Source of the DNA: Lycocorax pyrrhopterus obiensis
Taxonomy: Eukaryota > Chordata > Aves > Passeriformes > Paradisaeidae
DNA length: 64,000 nt
NCBI GenBank assembly: GCA_014706295.1
Contig: JACSVZ010000004.1
Location: forward strand, 89,473,047-89,537,046
Direction of reading: 5' to 3'
Below the pieces are notes generated by a model. That model saw nothing but the letters and a program-made list of their open reading frames with translations. It had not been told where the DNA came from and searched no databases. The position numbers and the translations under genes were made by a program. Shown piece by piece: positions 22,593 through 48,437 of this stretch. Position 1 is the stretch's first letter. Each line of letters opens with the position of its first letter.

Positions 22593-23116
22593 TGTTGTGG
22601 AATACAGTTGGTGCCAGCAGCTGTGTGAGCAGCTGCAGTTCAAGCTGCTCATGGAGCTCTGGGTGGTGCAGCCTGAGGCAAGAGGCCTTGAACTGCCAAC
22701 ACCTTGCACAACAAAGGGCCCAGGGACCTGTGGCTCAGCCAGGTGAGAGGACACTCAGAGACACAGAGAGCAGCTGAGGACTTGGGAGGGAGAGACTTTT
22801 GCGAGTGGTGAGACTGCGAGGGTGTAAAAGCCCAGGGATTTCTCGGTTGGGATTCTCCTTGGAGGCCCCAACTTGAGCTGTTTCGGTGTAACTGCACTGT
22901 GGATAAATGGCTTTATGGAACGAGACATCCAAGACTCTGCTGCGGGAGACCTGGGGTGGAATCGGGGAGGAAACCTGGTCTGACTGTGAGAGTGGAGTGT
23001 GCAGGGAGTGAAACGGGGACCGTGGGATCACTGGAGCCTCCCGCTGTGAAGGGGCTTCGGACCCTGCCGTGAAAGTCTCTGGTGGTGGGAGTGTGACCAC
23101 CCTGTCTGGATGGTCA
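22593..23116 (+). mobile_element. Solo LTR (ERVL-like) with 5-bp target-site duplication
   Basis: The element runs from TGTTGTGGAATACAG to GGATGGTCA, 524 bp with TG...CA ends, and is flanked on both sides by GATAC. It is far richer in G and C than the surrounding intron. A TGGATAAATGGCTTTA tract near 22901-22916 may be its polyadenylation region, which would put it in sense with CSMD3; the orientation is less certain than the boundaries. No internal retroviral sequence is present. The overlapping minus-strand frames of 82-121 codons have no recognised product. Confidence 0.85.
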
Positions 23117-23121
23117 GATAC
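23117..23121 (+). repeat. Target-site duplication, right copy
   Basis: GATAC directly after the LTR end GGTCA, identical to 22588-22592. Confidence 0.88.
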
Positions 23122-24197
23122 GGAGATTTCCTTAACTGATACTATGAAAAATCCTTCTTCCAGGAAGATGCTTCACTGTTTTCTGTACTCCAGGGTAAAT
23201 ATTGTGTGATGTGAGTGCTCTGTACTGTCTGAATTTCGATACTTAGAGTTTCCATGTCAGACAGTAAACACCTTCCTTAAAGGCCAGCTTGTCATCTTTC
23301 AGTTGCTCTGTTTATATTAAGATTTTGCTTAATTCAGTTTTAGATTAAAAGTATTTACCAGGTCCTAGTTTAGATTGTAGACTTAGGAAGATAATTCTTT
23401 TCAGCATTTCTTTTTAAGCCCAAGTTTCAGGCTCATACCTAGGCTGCGCACAGTTACTATGGAAACAGAAAATGCCCCACAGGAAATGAGAATATTTCTC
23501 ATGCATCCACCATTGAAGTTCATTAGCTACTTGATACTGTCTTTGAGGGTAATCATAGAAAATGTTGTCATTTTTAGCCTCAGTAGATCTTCCAGCTTTA
23601 GACAGTAGAATATGAGTTACATGGTATCATGTGGTAATAAAATCAGTGTTTGTCAGACTTAGCAATTCCAGTGGCAAAGAATGTATCCAGGGTTAGTGAT
23701 AAGCTTGTTGTGTAACACACACAGTTTTATTATAAATATTTGAATTAGGAAAAGCTAATATGTCTTTTTTTTTTTTTATGTGTTGTACCTGTTTCTTCAT
23801 TTCCTCTCATATCCTCTGAATTAGCATAAGTGGTTGAAATATTGTTGTGGAAAGAAGATGTGGAATACACAGAAAAAATCTGGACTGCTTTGTTCTGTAC
23901 TGCTGGTTTTATAGAAATGCAGGGAAACAGGCAAATGGCAGTTGTGCTTATTCTCATAATCAAATCCTTTATTTGTGTGATTTTTTTTTTTCTGTTTACA
24001 CCTCTTTTTTTTTCTGTCCAAGTCAATAAGGTTTCCTCTAAATATGATGGGATCTTGTTTGATTGTACTTGCATAGCCTCTTATTTTTATGACTAGTAAT
24101 CAAACTTTTCTTGCAACTTCAGGAGAAAACAAGGCAGAACACAGCAGAATGTTTGAGATTCCCATATATGTAATGAGAGGAAAATAAGCCTGTTTGA

Positions 24198-24491
<294 letters not shown>

Positions 24492-26546
24492 TGACTACCA
24501 AGCCTTGTATAAGTCGTATCTATTAAATTGAAATTTTAAATGAAGTGACATTTGAAATTGCTGGAAAGCAGCTTTCACAAATCAGCAGCATCTAACAAAT
24601 CAACCTGGCAATTCATTATAGCATTTTTAAAATGTGGGGTTTAATATTGGTGTGGGATTTCTTAACTTATTTCAGCTTAGCTCTGAAATTTAGGTGAAAA
24701 AAAAAAAAGTAACAGTTCATTTTCCTGCTTGGAAATAGATAAAACCAGAGAAGATAGCATATTTTTTTCCTATTTATATGTGCATATATTTATGCCTTGC
24801 AGTTCTTTCCTTTCCTTCAAATTATTTTCTCTCAACAAATTGCTGTAATTGCAAAAACCAACATTTTAATCCCAGAGCTACAAGAAAACACAACAGTCAT
24901 CTTGGTAAATCACTGGTGGTTTTGACCAGAAGAATCTACGAATTTTCATGGCAAATTTTGCTATATATCAACTTGTTATATTTTTTTATGAGAAACTTCA
25001 TTATAAAATACAGAGGTGTGGAGTTATCATCATAGTGGATTACCTCACATAATCATATTTAATTCAAACATGTTTGTATTATTGCATCTCTCCAAAACTT
25101 AAAATACTATAGAACAGTAAATTCAGTGCGTGTGCTTGCATAGCACATGTGATTTTAACTAGGAATAGGTATTGCTAAGAATAGTCTAGTATTTAAAAAG
25201 TAATGCGATGAGTTGATAGTCTGATGAGTGCTTTGATGAAGGTCACAAAGTAAATCCTTATAAGTTTTGAATATGAGCATGCTCTCTTTTTTCAAAGGCC
25301 ATTCAAGAATTTTCTTGACAATGGAGTTAGCTTTTCTATTTCATGGAGTCCATAATTAAAGTCTAAAAATGGTAATGTGTTTTTAATATTTTAAAGAAGT
25401 ACATATAAGTAAATAAACATGGATGATTTTTAATAAGTCCTATTTTGGATTGAGATTAAAAATTGTAAAGAAAATATAAAGCTGCACAGGATTTTGAAAG
25501 ACTAGATTTTCAGCTCATAATAAATATATTAATCTGACTATAAGCACAAGACACTCCTGTGTTTTCATTTAATTCCCTGTATAGTTCAAGCATTTATATG
25601 CAAGTATGTTTTAGGGGTTATTTTAATACAATCATTCTAATGGTGATGTAGAATGAAAATACAAACATTACTTCTACAGGATTTTTTTTTTAGAATCTAC
25701 TTTTTTGACAAAGTTCTCTTTCTTTTTTTCATCTGGGGACTCCTCCTCCACAGTTGCTCAACTTGTTTTTCTCCTCCAGCCTTTCTCTTTTACCTACAGT
25801 GAAAGTATAATTCCATATGAATTGTGAAGAAGTACACATTTATTCTAGAAAGTCATACAATGAACATTTTAAATTTTTCTCTTTTATTTTATCAGTTTTA
25901 TTATCTCTGTGACTTCTGAAAAATCCCCTGTTCTGTTAACAAGTAAAATCACTTAGATTTATACTTTTGTTTGTCTCCTAATATCCAGTTTCACAACTGT
26001 GCTCTGTTAAAGAGTCTATTGAACTTCAGTGGTGCTAATATTTCAAGGCCAGTGTTTCTTAGAAGTGTACCTCAGGACAGGTCAAGGTAGCAATGTTGAG
26101 CATTCAGAGCTTAGTTAGCTATTCTGTTGATAGTCTGGCAGGAAAGAAAAAAATGGTTCTTATGTGGCTATATGGTCTCTGCAGGGCTAGTAAGAGTACA
26201 GTATATCTCTCTGTGTGACTGAATACAGAAACTGAGCATGTTTCCACAGCGAGAATTTAAAGGTTTATACTGAACAGTCACCTTTTGAGATCAAGAAGAA
26301 AGCAGAAAAAGAAATACTTTTCTGTGCAGACATTGCTAGTATTTGATTATGAATTCTGAAGTCTCTGATCATTTGGTCACCTTATGTCTGAAGCAGCATC
26401 TGAAAAATAAATACCTTTGGTTCAGAAGTCAATCTAAAATTTGGAATGAAATGTTATTTTGCTAAGGGGTTGTCTTAATAAAAAAAACCACAAAGATATT
26501 CAACATGAAATGCTATGTTACCACATCAGATACTTTTGATAAGTGC

Positions 26547-26566
26547 AAAAAAAAAAAAAAAAAAAA
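26547..26566 (+). repeat. A homopolymer, 20 bases
   Basis: Twenty consecutive A residues, 18 bases upstream of a minus-strand CR1 tail. CR1 elements do not end in poly(A), so it need not belong to that insertion. Confidence 0.9.
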
Positions 26567-26584
26567 GGAGAACTAGATTAATAG

Positions 26585-26665
26585 TCATAGAATCATAGAA
26601 TTTGCTGAGTTGTGAGGGACCCGTCAGGTCCACCTCCTGGTCCTGCACACCTGAATTGTTTGTTT
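26585..26665 (-). mobile_element. Short CR1 LINE tail, antisense
   Basis: It starts with CATAGAATCATAGAATTTGC on the + strand, the reverse complement of the CR1 terminal repeat, followed by a diverged GAGGGACCCGTCAGGTCCAC and CTCCTGGTCCTGCACACCTG. Only about 80 bp of the 3' end was inserted or retained. Confidence 0.85.
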
Positions 26666-27892
26666 GTCCCTTGATTCTTTCTAGATAAAATGCTTTGCAG
26701 ATGTAACTTTCAGATATAATATAAGAGAGTTCACTTCAATTCTTTCATCTGCTCACAGAAATTTGAGTGTCTGAATACTCATAGTGGGGGTCCTCAATAT
26801 ATGCTTTTAAGGCTGCTTTATTTAACAAGATGAACTAAGCAGCTCTAACAGGACTTGTATCAGCATTCTAATTACCAGGAAAACTGGTCAATCAATCTGG
26901 GTCAGCTTGTATTCAAATATTTTGTAAAAGGTGGTAGAGCACTAAGATCAAATGTATAAAGAACACACCACTATTGTGAGCCCAAAGACTCAGGATTAAT
27001 GTGTGCATCAAAGGGGAAAGCAGGGCTTGGATCCTGCTTGGATGTATATGGGATGTAGCAAACTGATCGTGGTACTTAATGGTTTTCAGGTCTTGTTCAA
27101 AAAAATTTTAAAAACTACCTAGTCTTCAGAGAACTAAATTTGGTGGGCGCACTTTTTATTTCATTTCCAAGTAGGTCATTTTGTTCCTCCTATTTTTTAA
27201 TAGAAATTTGGTAGGTTTTCTGTTGCCCTGATTAAAATTTAATAATGGCTTTCTTGGAAGTAATTTACAGTTGTGCTTATTTTATTATTTGAGTAATGCT
27301 TCTATAAATCAAAATGTCCTTTTGTATATTTCCTGCTCTTTTGTGGAATGGGAATGGATTTGTTTATGAAGGGATTTTTTGAGTAATCAATTTCTGTCAG
27401 TCAAAACTAACAATAAAAATCCACAGTTGTTCTGATTTTTCATCAGATTTCTGGGAAACCCACAGAGATTGTGGCATATTCTTATTTTACAAAACAAAAC
27501 CCCAAAATATTAAAATTCATGGCTACCTACATCCCTCATGGTATACAGCCTTAGAGTTCTTTTCTCCTGCTACTTATTTATCATTCCTAGTTAGCATTAA
27601 CTGAAATTATACATACTCATCAGAGGATACTGGAACCTTTAATAAGGTTTTAGATATAAGTATTTAGGAAAAGCAAAAGCTATCTGCCTTTGAAATTGTG
27701 AAAGCTGTAGTAATTTTCGTAAGGCAAAATTTTTTCAAATCCTCTTTTCATATTTCACCTTGTATTGGATCTTTTTTTTCCTTTCTTGTAATTGAGAACC
27801 AGACTTATTGTTTGGTCCTAAAACGTATAAAACATTTCAAGAAAATTATTTAAGTAAATGAGCTTTGTTTTAAATCTTTGGGGGATGAATTG

Positions 27893-28009
27893 AATGGGAC
27901 TCTGAGCAACCTGGTCTAGTGAAAAGTGTCCCTGCCCATGGCAAGGGGGTTGGAACTAGATGATCTTTAAGATCCTTTCCAAGCTGAACCATTCTATGAT
28001 TCTATGAAA
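27893..28009 (+). mobile_element. Short CR1 LINE tail, sense
   Basis: It contains GCAACCTGGTCTAGTG, GTGTCCCTGCCCATGGCAAG, GGTTGGAACTAGATGATCTT and the end ATTCTATGATTCTATG. This is the CR1 3' untranslated end with the terminal repeat intact, strongly truncated at the 5' side. Confidence 0.9.
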
Positions 28010-28183
28010 ATATTACCTGAGTAGGAAGTGTAGAGAAAGTTGCTGTGTACTCATTGTTCCTTGAGTAACAAGAATGATAAATTGTTAGAACAAAGACCAC
28101 TAAGACCTTTCCTAAGCAAACACCCAGTAAGTGAGTGTTAGTCCTGAAACAGTTAATTTCTTAAATATAAAGTGACAACTTTA

Positions 28184-28731
28184 GTTTATATATTGTGGTG
28201 CCCAAAACTGCAAGGTGAGGTCATACCAGTGCAGAGTAGAGCAGGACAATCAACTCCTAAAAATGACATTAAGCTATTAAAAAGTTTCCAAAGGAAGGCC
28301 ATGAAGGCGATGAAAGGCCTTGAGGGGAAGCCATATGAGGAGCAGTTGAGGTCCCTTGGTCAGTTCAGCCTGGAGGAGACTGAGGGGACACCCCATTGCA
28401 GTTACAACTTCCTCGTGAGGGGAAGAGGAGGGGCAGACACTGGTCTCCCTGGTGACCAGTGACAGAATCCAAGGGAATGGCATGAAGTTGTGTCAGGGGA
28501 GGTTTAGGCTGGGTATTAGAAAAAGGTTTTTCACCCGAGGGTGTTTGGGCACTGGAACAGGCTCCCCAGGGAAGTGGTCACAGCACCAAGCCTGACAGAG
28601 TTCAAAAAGTGTTTGGACAATGCTCTCAGGCATGTGATGGGACTCTTGGAGTGTCCTGTGCAGGGCCAAGAGTTGGATTTGATGATCCTCTTGGGTCCCT
28701 TCCAACTCAGCATATTCTATGAGTCTATGAT
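28184..28731 (+). mobile_element. CR1 LINE with an inverted 5' segment
   Basis: From 28261 to 28731 the + strand carries a CR1 3' end in sense (TTGAGGGGAAGCCATATGAG, GGAACAGGCTCCCCAGGGAA, and the tail ATTCTATGAGTCTATGAT). Just before it, 28184-28258 matches the neighbouring upstream CR1 segment but in reverse complement. The intact order of both segments can be seen in this window at about 56185-56300. The two parts meet within a few bases of the same CR1 point, the pattern left by twin-priming during LINE insertion. There is no intact coding frame. Confidence 0.85.
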
Positions 28732-29814
28732 ATAATTACTTCTTTAGTGAGAAGACAGTTAGTAATTAGAGTGAAGACAATCAGTTTTCCAACTATAGAT
28801 ATTAACAGAAGAATATCCATTCATAATAAGAAGCTGTCGAGCACATTGAGTCCAAATTTGAAATTCAAATCCTACATCAGCAGACTACAGCAGGGATAGA
28901 AGACACATAGTGGACCTAAGAGTGTTTCATCTAGCCTTACCTTTTACATACATTACAAATTAGAGTACTAGGCGAAATTGCTCTAAACTGCTCTAACCAT
29001 TCCAGTATTCTGCAGAACCCTGATTTCCTTATATAAAACGTCTTCATTACAGCATTAGGAAGTGAGAATTATTTAGGAACATTCCCTTCATCCCAGAAGA
29101 AATTCCAAGGAGCAAGGAGCAACAGAGGAGAGTGTCCTTAAGTCACTACTAAATTATTTACTCACAATAAAAATTATGTCTCTACAAATTGCACATCATA
29201 TTTTAGAATAAATGGATAAGTATTTCTACTTACAAAGATATTTTCACCAGTGAAAATGCTATAAGCATGCCTGGGTTTAGATCACTATGTTAGGGAAAGC
29301 AACTTTACTTCAGTAAGATATATTTAGTTTGCTATCACTTGATCACATATCTTATATTCCACACTGTATCTTGTGTTGAAGTAACTTTATAGAAATTCAT
29401 AAATACCTTATAAAATCGTCAGCCACTGATGACACCTTATTCGAATCATAAATATTTCAAGATAATGAAAATATTTGAATAAGAATTTTTTTATTTCTTG
29501 AAACATTTTCTTCCTTTTAACAATATGTCTTTCTTTTGCCCTGTCCATTTGCAGGTTCTTTCTATGTATGTCTTTATTTTCATGGGAAGGATCTGGACAG
29601 TCTGCTCCTCCAAACCTAAGTCTATGTCTAATCTAGGCAGTGCATAGGTTTCCTTCATAGCCTTCAAAAACACATAAGTCTTAAAGCGAATAATACAATT
29701 TTGCCATTTACTTTAGGATGTTTTTGTGTTAGACATGAAGAATGTCAGAGTTCAGTTGCCCAAGCTGAGTGATCTACTGAATTTGTATGCTATTGTCAGA
29801 TTGATGACTCAGAA

Positions 29815-29890
29815 TTGTTTCCGTTTGTTTCTTTGTTATTTGTTTGTTTTACTCTTTTGTTTGTTTGGTTTTTGGTTTTGTTTTGTTTTT
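29815..29890 (+). repeat. GTTT-rich low-complexity tract
   Basis: Imperfect repeats of TTTG and TTTTG over about 75 bases in the middle of an intron. Confidence 0.8.
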
Positions 29891-30565
29891 CAAGTCAGAT
29901 ACACAAACACAGTTTAAAAAAAATAATTGTTCAGTGTCTTAGAAAAGTTTCATTCTGGTCACAACATAATTCCAAGTATTGTTGAGGGCTACTGTGTGGT
30001 GTTTCTTGTTATTTCAGAAGGACTGTAGGTTTTTAAAATGATTGCAGCAACCTATGGTTAACAAAGCAGTTAAATATGCAACAGGTAACTGTAGAAAAGA
30101 TGAGAATTAATAATTTAACTAATCCTTTATTTGCATGTGGTAGAATAAATACCAAATGTAATTATTTTCACAACCACCAGCAAGTCCAATCAAAGAGTGC
30201 TTTGTTGCATTCCTAATATGTACAATGGTAGGAAGAATAAATATTCCTGTTATTTGATTGAATTCCTTTTAATCTAATGAACAAAGGAATCAACTATCCA
30301 GATGGTGTGTTTTAGAAATGTGACTGTTTAATTCAACTGCATTTGTGGCCACTGATCTTTCAAGCTTGGTCTTGAAATCTCATTTATTAATTCAGTGGTA
30401 GTTTAGATATTTTCCTTAATATACAAACAAATAAAAAAAAAAAGTCTGGAAATGAGTGTTTGCTCAGCATGCTGCTTGAACTTATTGGTTGAAGTCAGGT
30501 TTGTTTTAGTAAAAGCTGAATATATGCTAAGTATTGGTATATAGCTTTAGGCCAAAAATGTCTGT

Positions 30566-30631
30566 AAGTATCTATCTGTGTATGTATGTATATATATGTG
30601 TGTTCTAGCTCTCTATCTATATATCTATCTA
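30566..30631 (+). repeat. TATC/TATG simple repeat
   Basis: Short runs of GTAT, TATA and CTAT (for example TATGTATGTATATATATGTG) over about 65 bases; a likely polymorphic microsatellite. Confidence 0.8.
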
Positions 30632-33600
30632 AATTTAGGGATTAGAATTAATTTTCAGTAAAAATCTTGTTTTATGCAATCAACATTTTAATAGTGTCAT
30701 CTAGCTCTATTACCTTGAATTAGCATAAGTGGCAGAGGTCAGCATCATTCATTTTGTAAGCTTTTAGCTTACTGCTATACCAAGATGAAGGAATATGTAT
30801 GAGAACATAAGCTTACTTTTAATCACCATCTCCTTTTGTAAAGCCACTCTGTTGTGTCTTTTCAAGTGTTAAAGGTTCTTGGCAGCTGAAATAAAGGATT
30901 CACTGCTAAGGGGGCTAGAGAACAATTGACTGTCTTTTGTAGTACTTCTCTATCATGAAGATCTCTAATAAATTCAAAGATAAGAATCAGACTAGCAGCG
31001 AAGAAAATATATTCTTCCAAGTAATGTATCTGTAGGTCCAGATTAAGATCTTTCATGCAATTTGATTTTTAATGTGGCTCTTCAGTGTGATAATTTTTTT
31101 CTTTTTCCCCATGTTAAAGCAGGTGTGAATCATAAACATGCCATTTTTAATTTAGCAGGTCCTGATCCTGTCAGTATATCTATGCAACTTACTAGCTGTT
31201 GACAAGAGTCTGACCTCTCTGCAGTAACTCATTGAGATAAAGACATTTTCTAGGCTGGTGTTTGAAGCATGAAGTTTTGAAAGGGACAGCTTGGATTTTG
31301 ATAAACACCATCATCAAAATGGAAAGAACAAATCGCTCCAGGTTGATGTTTGTAATATAATAAAGCATAATGTTTCCATTAGCTGCATAAGGGTGGGAGG
31401 AATTCACAAAAGAAAGCCTGATAACTTTTGGTCCAGCTGTCAAGAAATTCTTGGGTTGTCCAGTTCTGAGCTTTCTGAAATGGACACTAATGGGCATTCA
31501 CATTGTCAGATGTGCCAGCAAGGATTTTCTTTCTGCCAGCAATGACAGTGATGTTTGGACAGAATTTGAGGTAATTGTAGGCATGGATATAATTATGTAA
31601 GTAAGGCATATTTGTCTTATGCCACAGCATGGCCAAGAAGTGTTTAGCAAACAGTAAGTAGAAGAAGGTCAGGGAGAGGGTTATCACTCTTGAAATTGAT
31701 GTGTTCTCTTTTGTACTGCATAGCAGAAGCTGAGTTCTGAAAAGCATGCACTTAAGAAATCCTTGTTCCTTTTTTGATTGCTTGGACTTGACATTTAACA
31801 TATTTTCCCTTTATGACTGACTGTTCACATACAACCTAGTTTAATAATGAATTTCAGAGTCTCTGAATATTTAAGTTTTCTAGTTTGTCCCCAGATACCA
31901 GAATTTGTTTGGTTTCTCTTGAGCAGTCTTTTGATTTTTGAACCTGTTCTAACTAAATCAATTTTCTAACTTAGCCGGGCTAGTATTATGGAATGATTAG
32001 AATAACAGAGATGTGAGGATTCAGAATAGTATTTGATTCTGCTTTCAACTTTCTCTTTGCTTTTGGGAAGGTAATTTTGCTTCTTAATATCAGGTATATA
32101 GAAAGAAAGTCAATTAGGAGTGGGTTTTGCATACTGTTTTATGACATTCTGATAGAATATTCTACAATTTTTATTATCAGACCAAAGAAGTGGTATATAC
32201 AAAATGTTCTGAAAACTGTAAGCATCTAGCAGAAAAAAAGTTTTTTACCTAGTTATTAGATTCTGTTGAAGATAAATACATAGCATACTACAATATCTAA
32301 CAGTCATATAAAAAGTTAAATTGAAGGCTTTTGTTTGATCATAGTCTGTTTAAATTCTGTATGCTATTCGACCAGTGATGGAAAGAGCTATGTTACAAGC
32401 ACATTATTAATGTTGCTATGCAGCCACTGTGTTAACTGTTTCTGTAACTCAGAAAAATATGTAAAAGTAACTTTATTCATACAGATCTAAGCCTGTGCCC
32501 CTGTTACTTTCAACATACAGGAATGCTGAGTTCCAAAATGCAAATTCCTGATGACAGGAAGTGAACCTCAAACTTATATTCACAGAATTCAGCGAGTTCA
32601 TTGATATCTATAAGCAATTTAGTCACTATGTCTTTGTTAGGTGCTTATTTATTTAATAGCAGTTATCTTGGAGCATATCTTTTTAAATTTTGTTTTCTAT
32701 TCAAGAGTGAGAAGGGTGAGACATTGCAGAAATAAGGGTTGATTTGCTTAAGTTGCATCTGAACACTGGAGTTGCAAATTAGCGAACAGCAGTCATATCT
32801 GGTGCTTTGAATTACTGAGATGAGGCATTACGCTTCACTTAATGCTGAATCAAACAGTTTGTGTGGATGCATATCACAACTATTTAGTGCCTATACTCAA
32901 AGGAATTTTCCATACATGGATACATTTATGGTATTGTGGAATACAGACTGGTTGACCAAAGGAATGATACTAGTTAACTTGCAGCAAACCCAAAACCATT
33001 GAAGTTAATGACAAGATCTTGATGATTATTTGGAACATTGCAGTTCCACATAGTGACCACACATGAAATTCCTAGTGGCCATGTAAAGTCACCATAGCAT
33101 CATTTGAAAGTTGATTATATTGGTAGAATATCAAAATCTGTAAATTCTGTGATAGAAATTCCTGAAAATCTTTAAAGTACATTTAGATATTTTCCTAAAT
33201 TATAAATTCCAGTACACAAAAGAACTACTTCAGGGAGGCCCCATTGTTTGCAACTATTAAATAATTCTTTATTTGTTAATTTGATTTTTTTTTGTCTGAT
33301 ACCTCTTGTATCATTTGTTATGAAGACTATACTTCATACCTTGACAGTTTTCACTCAGAATTAGAATGGCTTGTCATTATCTTCATTCCTGATAAAAGTC
33401 AAATATAGTAAAACTTGAGGGCATAGGACAAACAAGGAACATACAGGACTACAGAACTTATTTCCAGGAAAGAAAAAAAATGGCACAGCAATCATGATTT
33501 CCTGTGAAAGTGTAAAAGCTATTTCAGACTTCCATGTGCTTTATTAGGAAAAATATATTTGCTTCAACTAAAACTTGAGCTGCAAAAGACTGGAATTTTG

Positions 33601-35086
33601 TGAAGTATGAAACACAAATTTTTTATTTGTGCATTTAATATTTGTAAAACATTTCTATTTGAGTGATGAAAAGTAGATACACAAAGATTTAGGCCATAAA
33701 ATTAAAAACTTGTCTGTATCAAAATGTGTGATCAACATTATCTGTAAGAAAATTGTATTTCCCTAGAAAGGGTAGGGTCTCAGTGAATAATATCAGATAT
33801 TGTTTCATGATGAAGTATCTGGAACAACAGTTTCTAAAATGACACATTTCAGAATAAAGTCAAATATCATGTAAATTCTGTACTAAACACAGTCCAGTTG
33901 CACTTCCTGTCACCACACAGGTTAGATCTCATAGGAAGACAATGAGAGTAATAGTCAGTTATTTTTTTTTCAGATAACTGAGTTGAAGGATGCACAGGAT
34001 CACATTCAGAGAAGTATCATGTTCCTCTGATTTTTGGGGAATTTTGTGCTAATAAATTCTCAAAATCTCTTCTCACACATTATGAAAATAATTTCCATTC
34101 TGTTTTGGCTTCTAAATGACATATTTTAGTAAACTATAACAGCTACATATTTCTTTTTCAGTTGTAATTTTCTCTAATAAATAAGTTCAAAATTAAGGTT
34201 ATATTTTAGATTGATTTTTGACTTCAAAAAAAGATTTTAGCATTATAAGGGGAATGAGATTCTGTTCTCAGACCATGAACTTGCAAACTAATTCTTCTGG
34301 TCCTTCTGTTTGCAAAGAAATCTTAAAAGCACAGAATTACTTAATCTAATCTCCAGTTTCTCAACTGTCTTGTTCATTTGGAGTATTTTCACTTAGTTGG
34401 CAAAGTTGATATTTAATTTTCAGTAGTGCGGACTAACAAACTCCTTAGATAGTCACACAAGGAAAAAAAAAGTGATGTGCGCTTGACAAAAAGCAGAAGT
34501 TTGTACTTTGACTCACCAAATTTAGGTGAACAAATTTGAGAAATTACTAATCATGGAGAATCTTTGTGAAACTAATCTGTTGTTTTCTTGCATCTGGCTT
34601 AAAAATAATTAAGAACAGACTATCCAGTCACTCCTATGCAAAGATTTAGTTTTGGGCTAAGAGTACTAAATTTCAATGTCTGAACTTCTTTATAGTCTGT
34701 GGAGTTGCCTAAAAATAAGGAACCACCAAAATATTCTGCTCATTTACTGTTGAAAAGAGAGAATATGCATAAAGTGTATTCCCTCTTTCTCCCTCCACTT
34801 CCTTCACAAGGATAAGAAATTATTAAAAAACCCTAACAAAGCACAACAAGCAAACAAATAAAACCCAGGCTTTTTAACAAACTAAAATCACAGTGCTGTT
34901 TTGGAGACTGTAAAACTGTATAGTGTGTCATAGCAATGTGACCTAGTAACTGGTACAGTCACAGTGTATAATCTTTGTGCTTCAGCCACACCACTTGTAT
35001 TCTGTAGAACAGTTCTGAAAACTTCTGTGTTTTAAACAAAATTTCAGCTTATTTTTGAAATGAATTTTTAATTGACGTTTTCTTAA

Positions 35087-47150
<12,064 letters not shown>

Positions 47151-47898
47151 TGATCTTTGTGGTTAGAAAGGAAAAGTAAAATTTTAATTGTTTTTTTTAA
47201 TTATTATTTTAGAAGATATGTTTGGCATATACTATATAACATTTTAAAATCTGTGGATTGTTCAATAAATAGGTTGGAATTTTTAAAATCAAAATTGTGT
47301 TGAATTGGAATCTTTGTTCTATTGATGTGAAAGCCTGAAAACAAGGTGAAGTTATTTGCCAAAAGTCTCATAGCTGATAACCCTTTCCACCCCATTAAGT
47401 TGTACTGTTACCGAACCATACTACTAATATTCACTGCCTTGTTTTCCCATTTATATAATCTTGTTATGTTTAATGCAACAGTAAAAGTTGTTTTAAATAT
47501 TCAGATGAGAAGTTTTATAATTCCTATATTATGTATTTGCAGTCTAGACTTCTGTGAAAATTACCTGGAAATGAAAAAATGCCAGATAACACACTCTGTA
47601 TCCATTTTCAAACACATATAATCAGTATTTGAAAATGTGAACTTTTTTTGGTCTCTTACTGTTGGCTTTTTTCTTAATCTTCATTGTTTGTTTGTTTGTT
47701 TTCCCATCAGTGACAATAAAACATCATTAGTTTGTGCATATTTTTGAACCGTTAAAATAGTCTTACTGTCAACTGTTGAGCCCCATTGCAGGATCTGAAT
47801 AGTTTAACAAAATTGAATGGCTAGTTTAATTCTCAGATATCTGTGAGGGAATTCATGCCACCTTATTCTAGAATCTTAATTTGGGTAACTTGGTTATA

Positions 47899-48437
47899 TG
47901 TTGTGGTTTAACACCAATGGGCAGTTAAACACCACACAACTACTCACTCACCTCCTGCCCACCCCAGTGGGATGGGGGAAGAGGAAAGGAATACTAAAAG
48001 CAAGAAAGCTTGGGGGCCAAGATAAAAAACATTGTTTAGTAAGTGAAGGATAAGGCAAAGAAGAGAGAAAGAAAACAAAAGTGATTCAAAGGCAACTACT
48101 TACCACCTCCCGCAGGCATATTGATGCCCAGCCGAAGATGGCTAATGTCCCTACTCCCCCTCTTTTCCCTTTTGTTGCTGAGCACAATTTTATGTGGTAT
48201 GGAAGATCTCTTGTTAGTTACAGTCATCTGCCTTGTTGTGTCCTGACCCAATCTATTGTACATTCCCAATCTATTTACTGGGAGAGCATAGTGGGAAATA
48301 GAAATGGCCTTGATGTTGTTCAGCAAAAGCCAGAACACTAGTGTGTTATCAGTATTGTTTTGGCCACAAACCTAAGACACAGCACCGTATGAGCTGCTAT
48401 GAAGACAGTGAACTCAATCATTTCCAGGCCCAGTACA
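47899..48437 (-). mobile_element. Solo LTR, family 'A' of this window, near full length
   Basis: The + strand starts TGTTGTGGTTTAACACCAAT, with CACCACACAACTACTCACTC and CAGTGGGATGGGGGAAGAGG following, and ends GTGTTATCAGTATTGTTTTG, CACAGCACCGTATGAGCTGC, CCCAGTACA. Both ends fit a bird LTR family whose sense strand is the minus strand here. It is about 540 bp, diverged, and has no convincing target-site duplication. No internal retroviral sequence was seen. Frames of 80-86 codons on both strands at 48081-48341 are chance frames. Confidence 0.75.

Noticed and set aside
22735..23100. Proline- and serine-rich 121-codon minus-strand frame
   Set aside because: It falls completely inside the solo LTR bounded by the GATAC duplication and reflects its GC-rich sequence.
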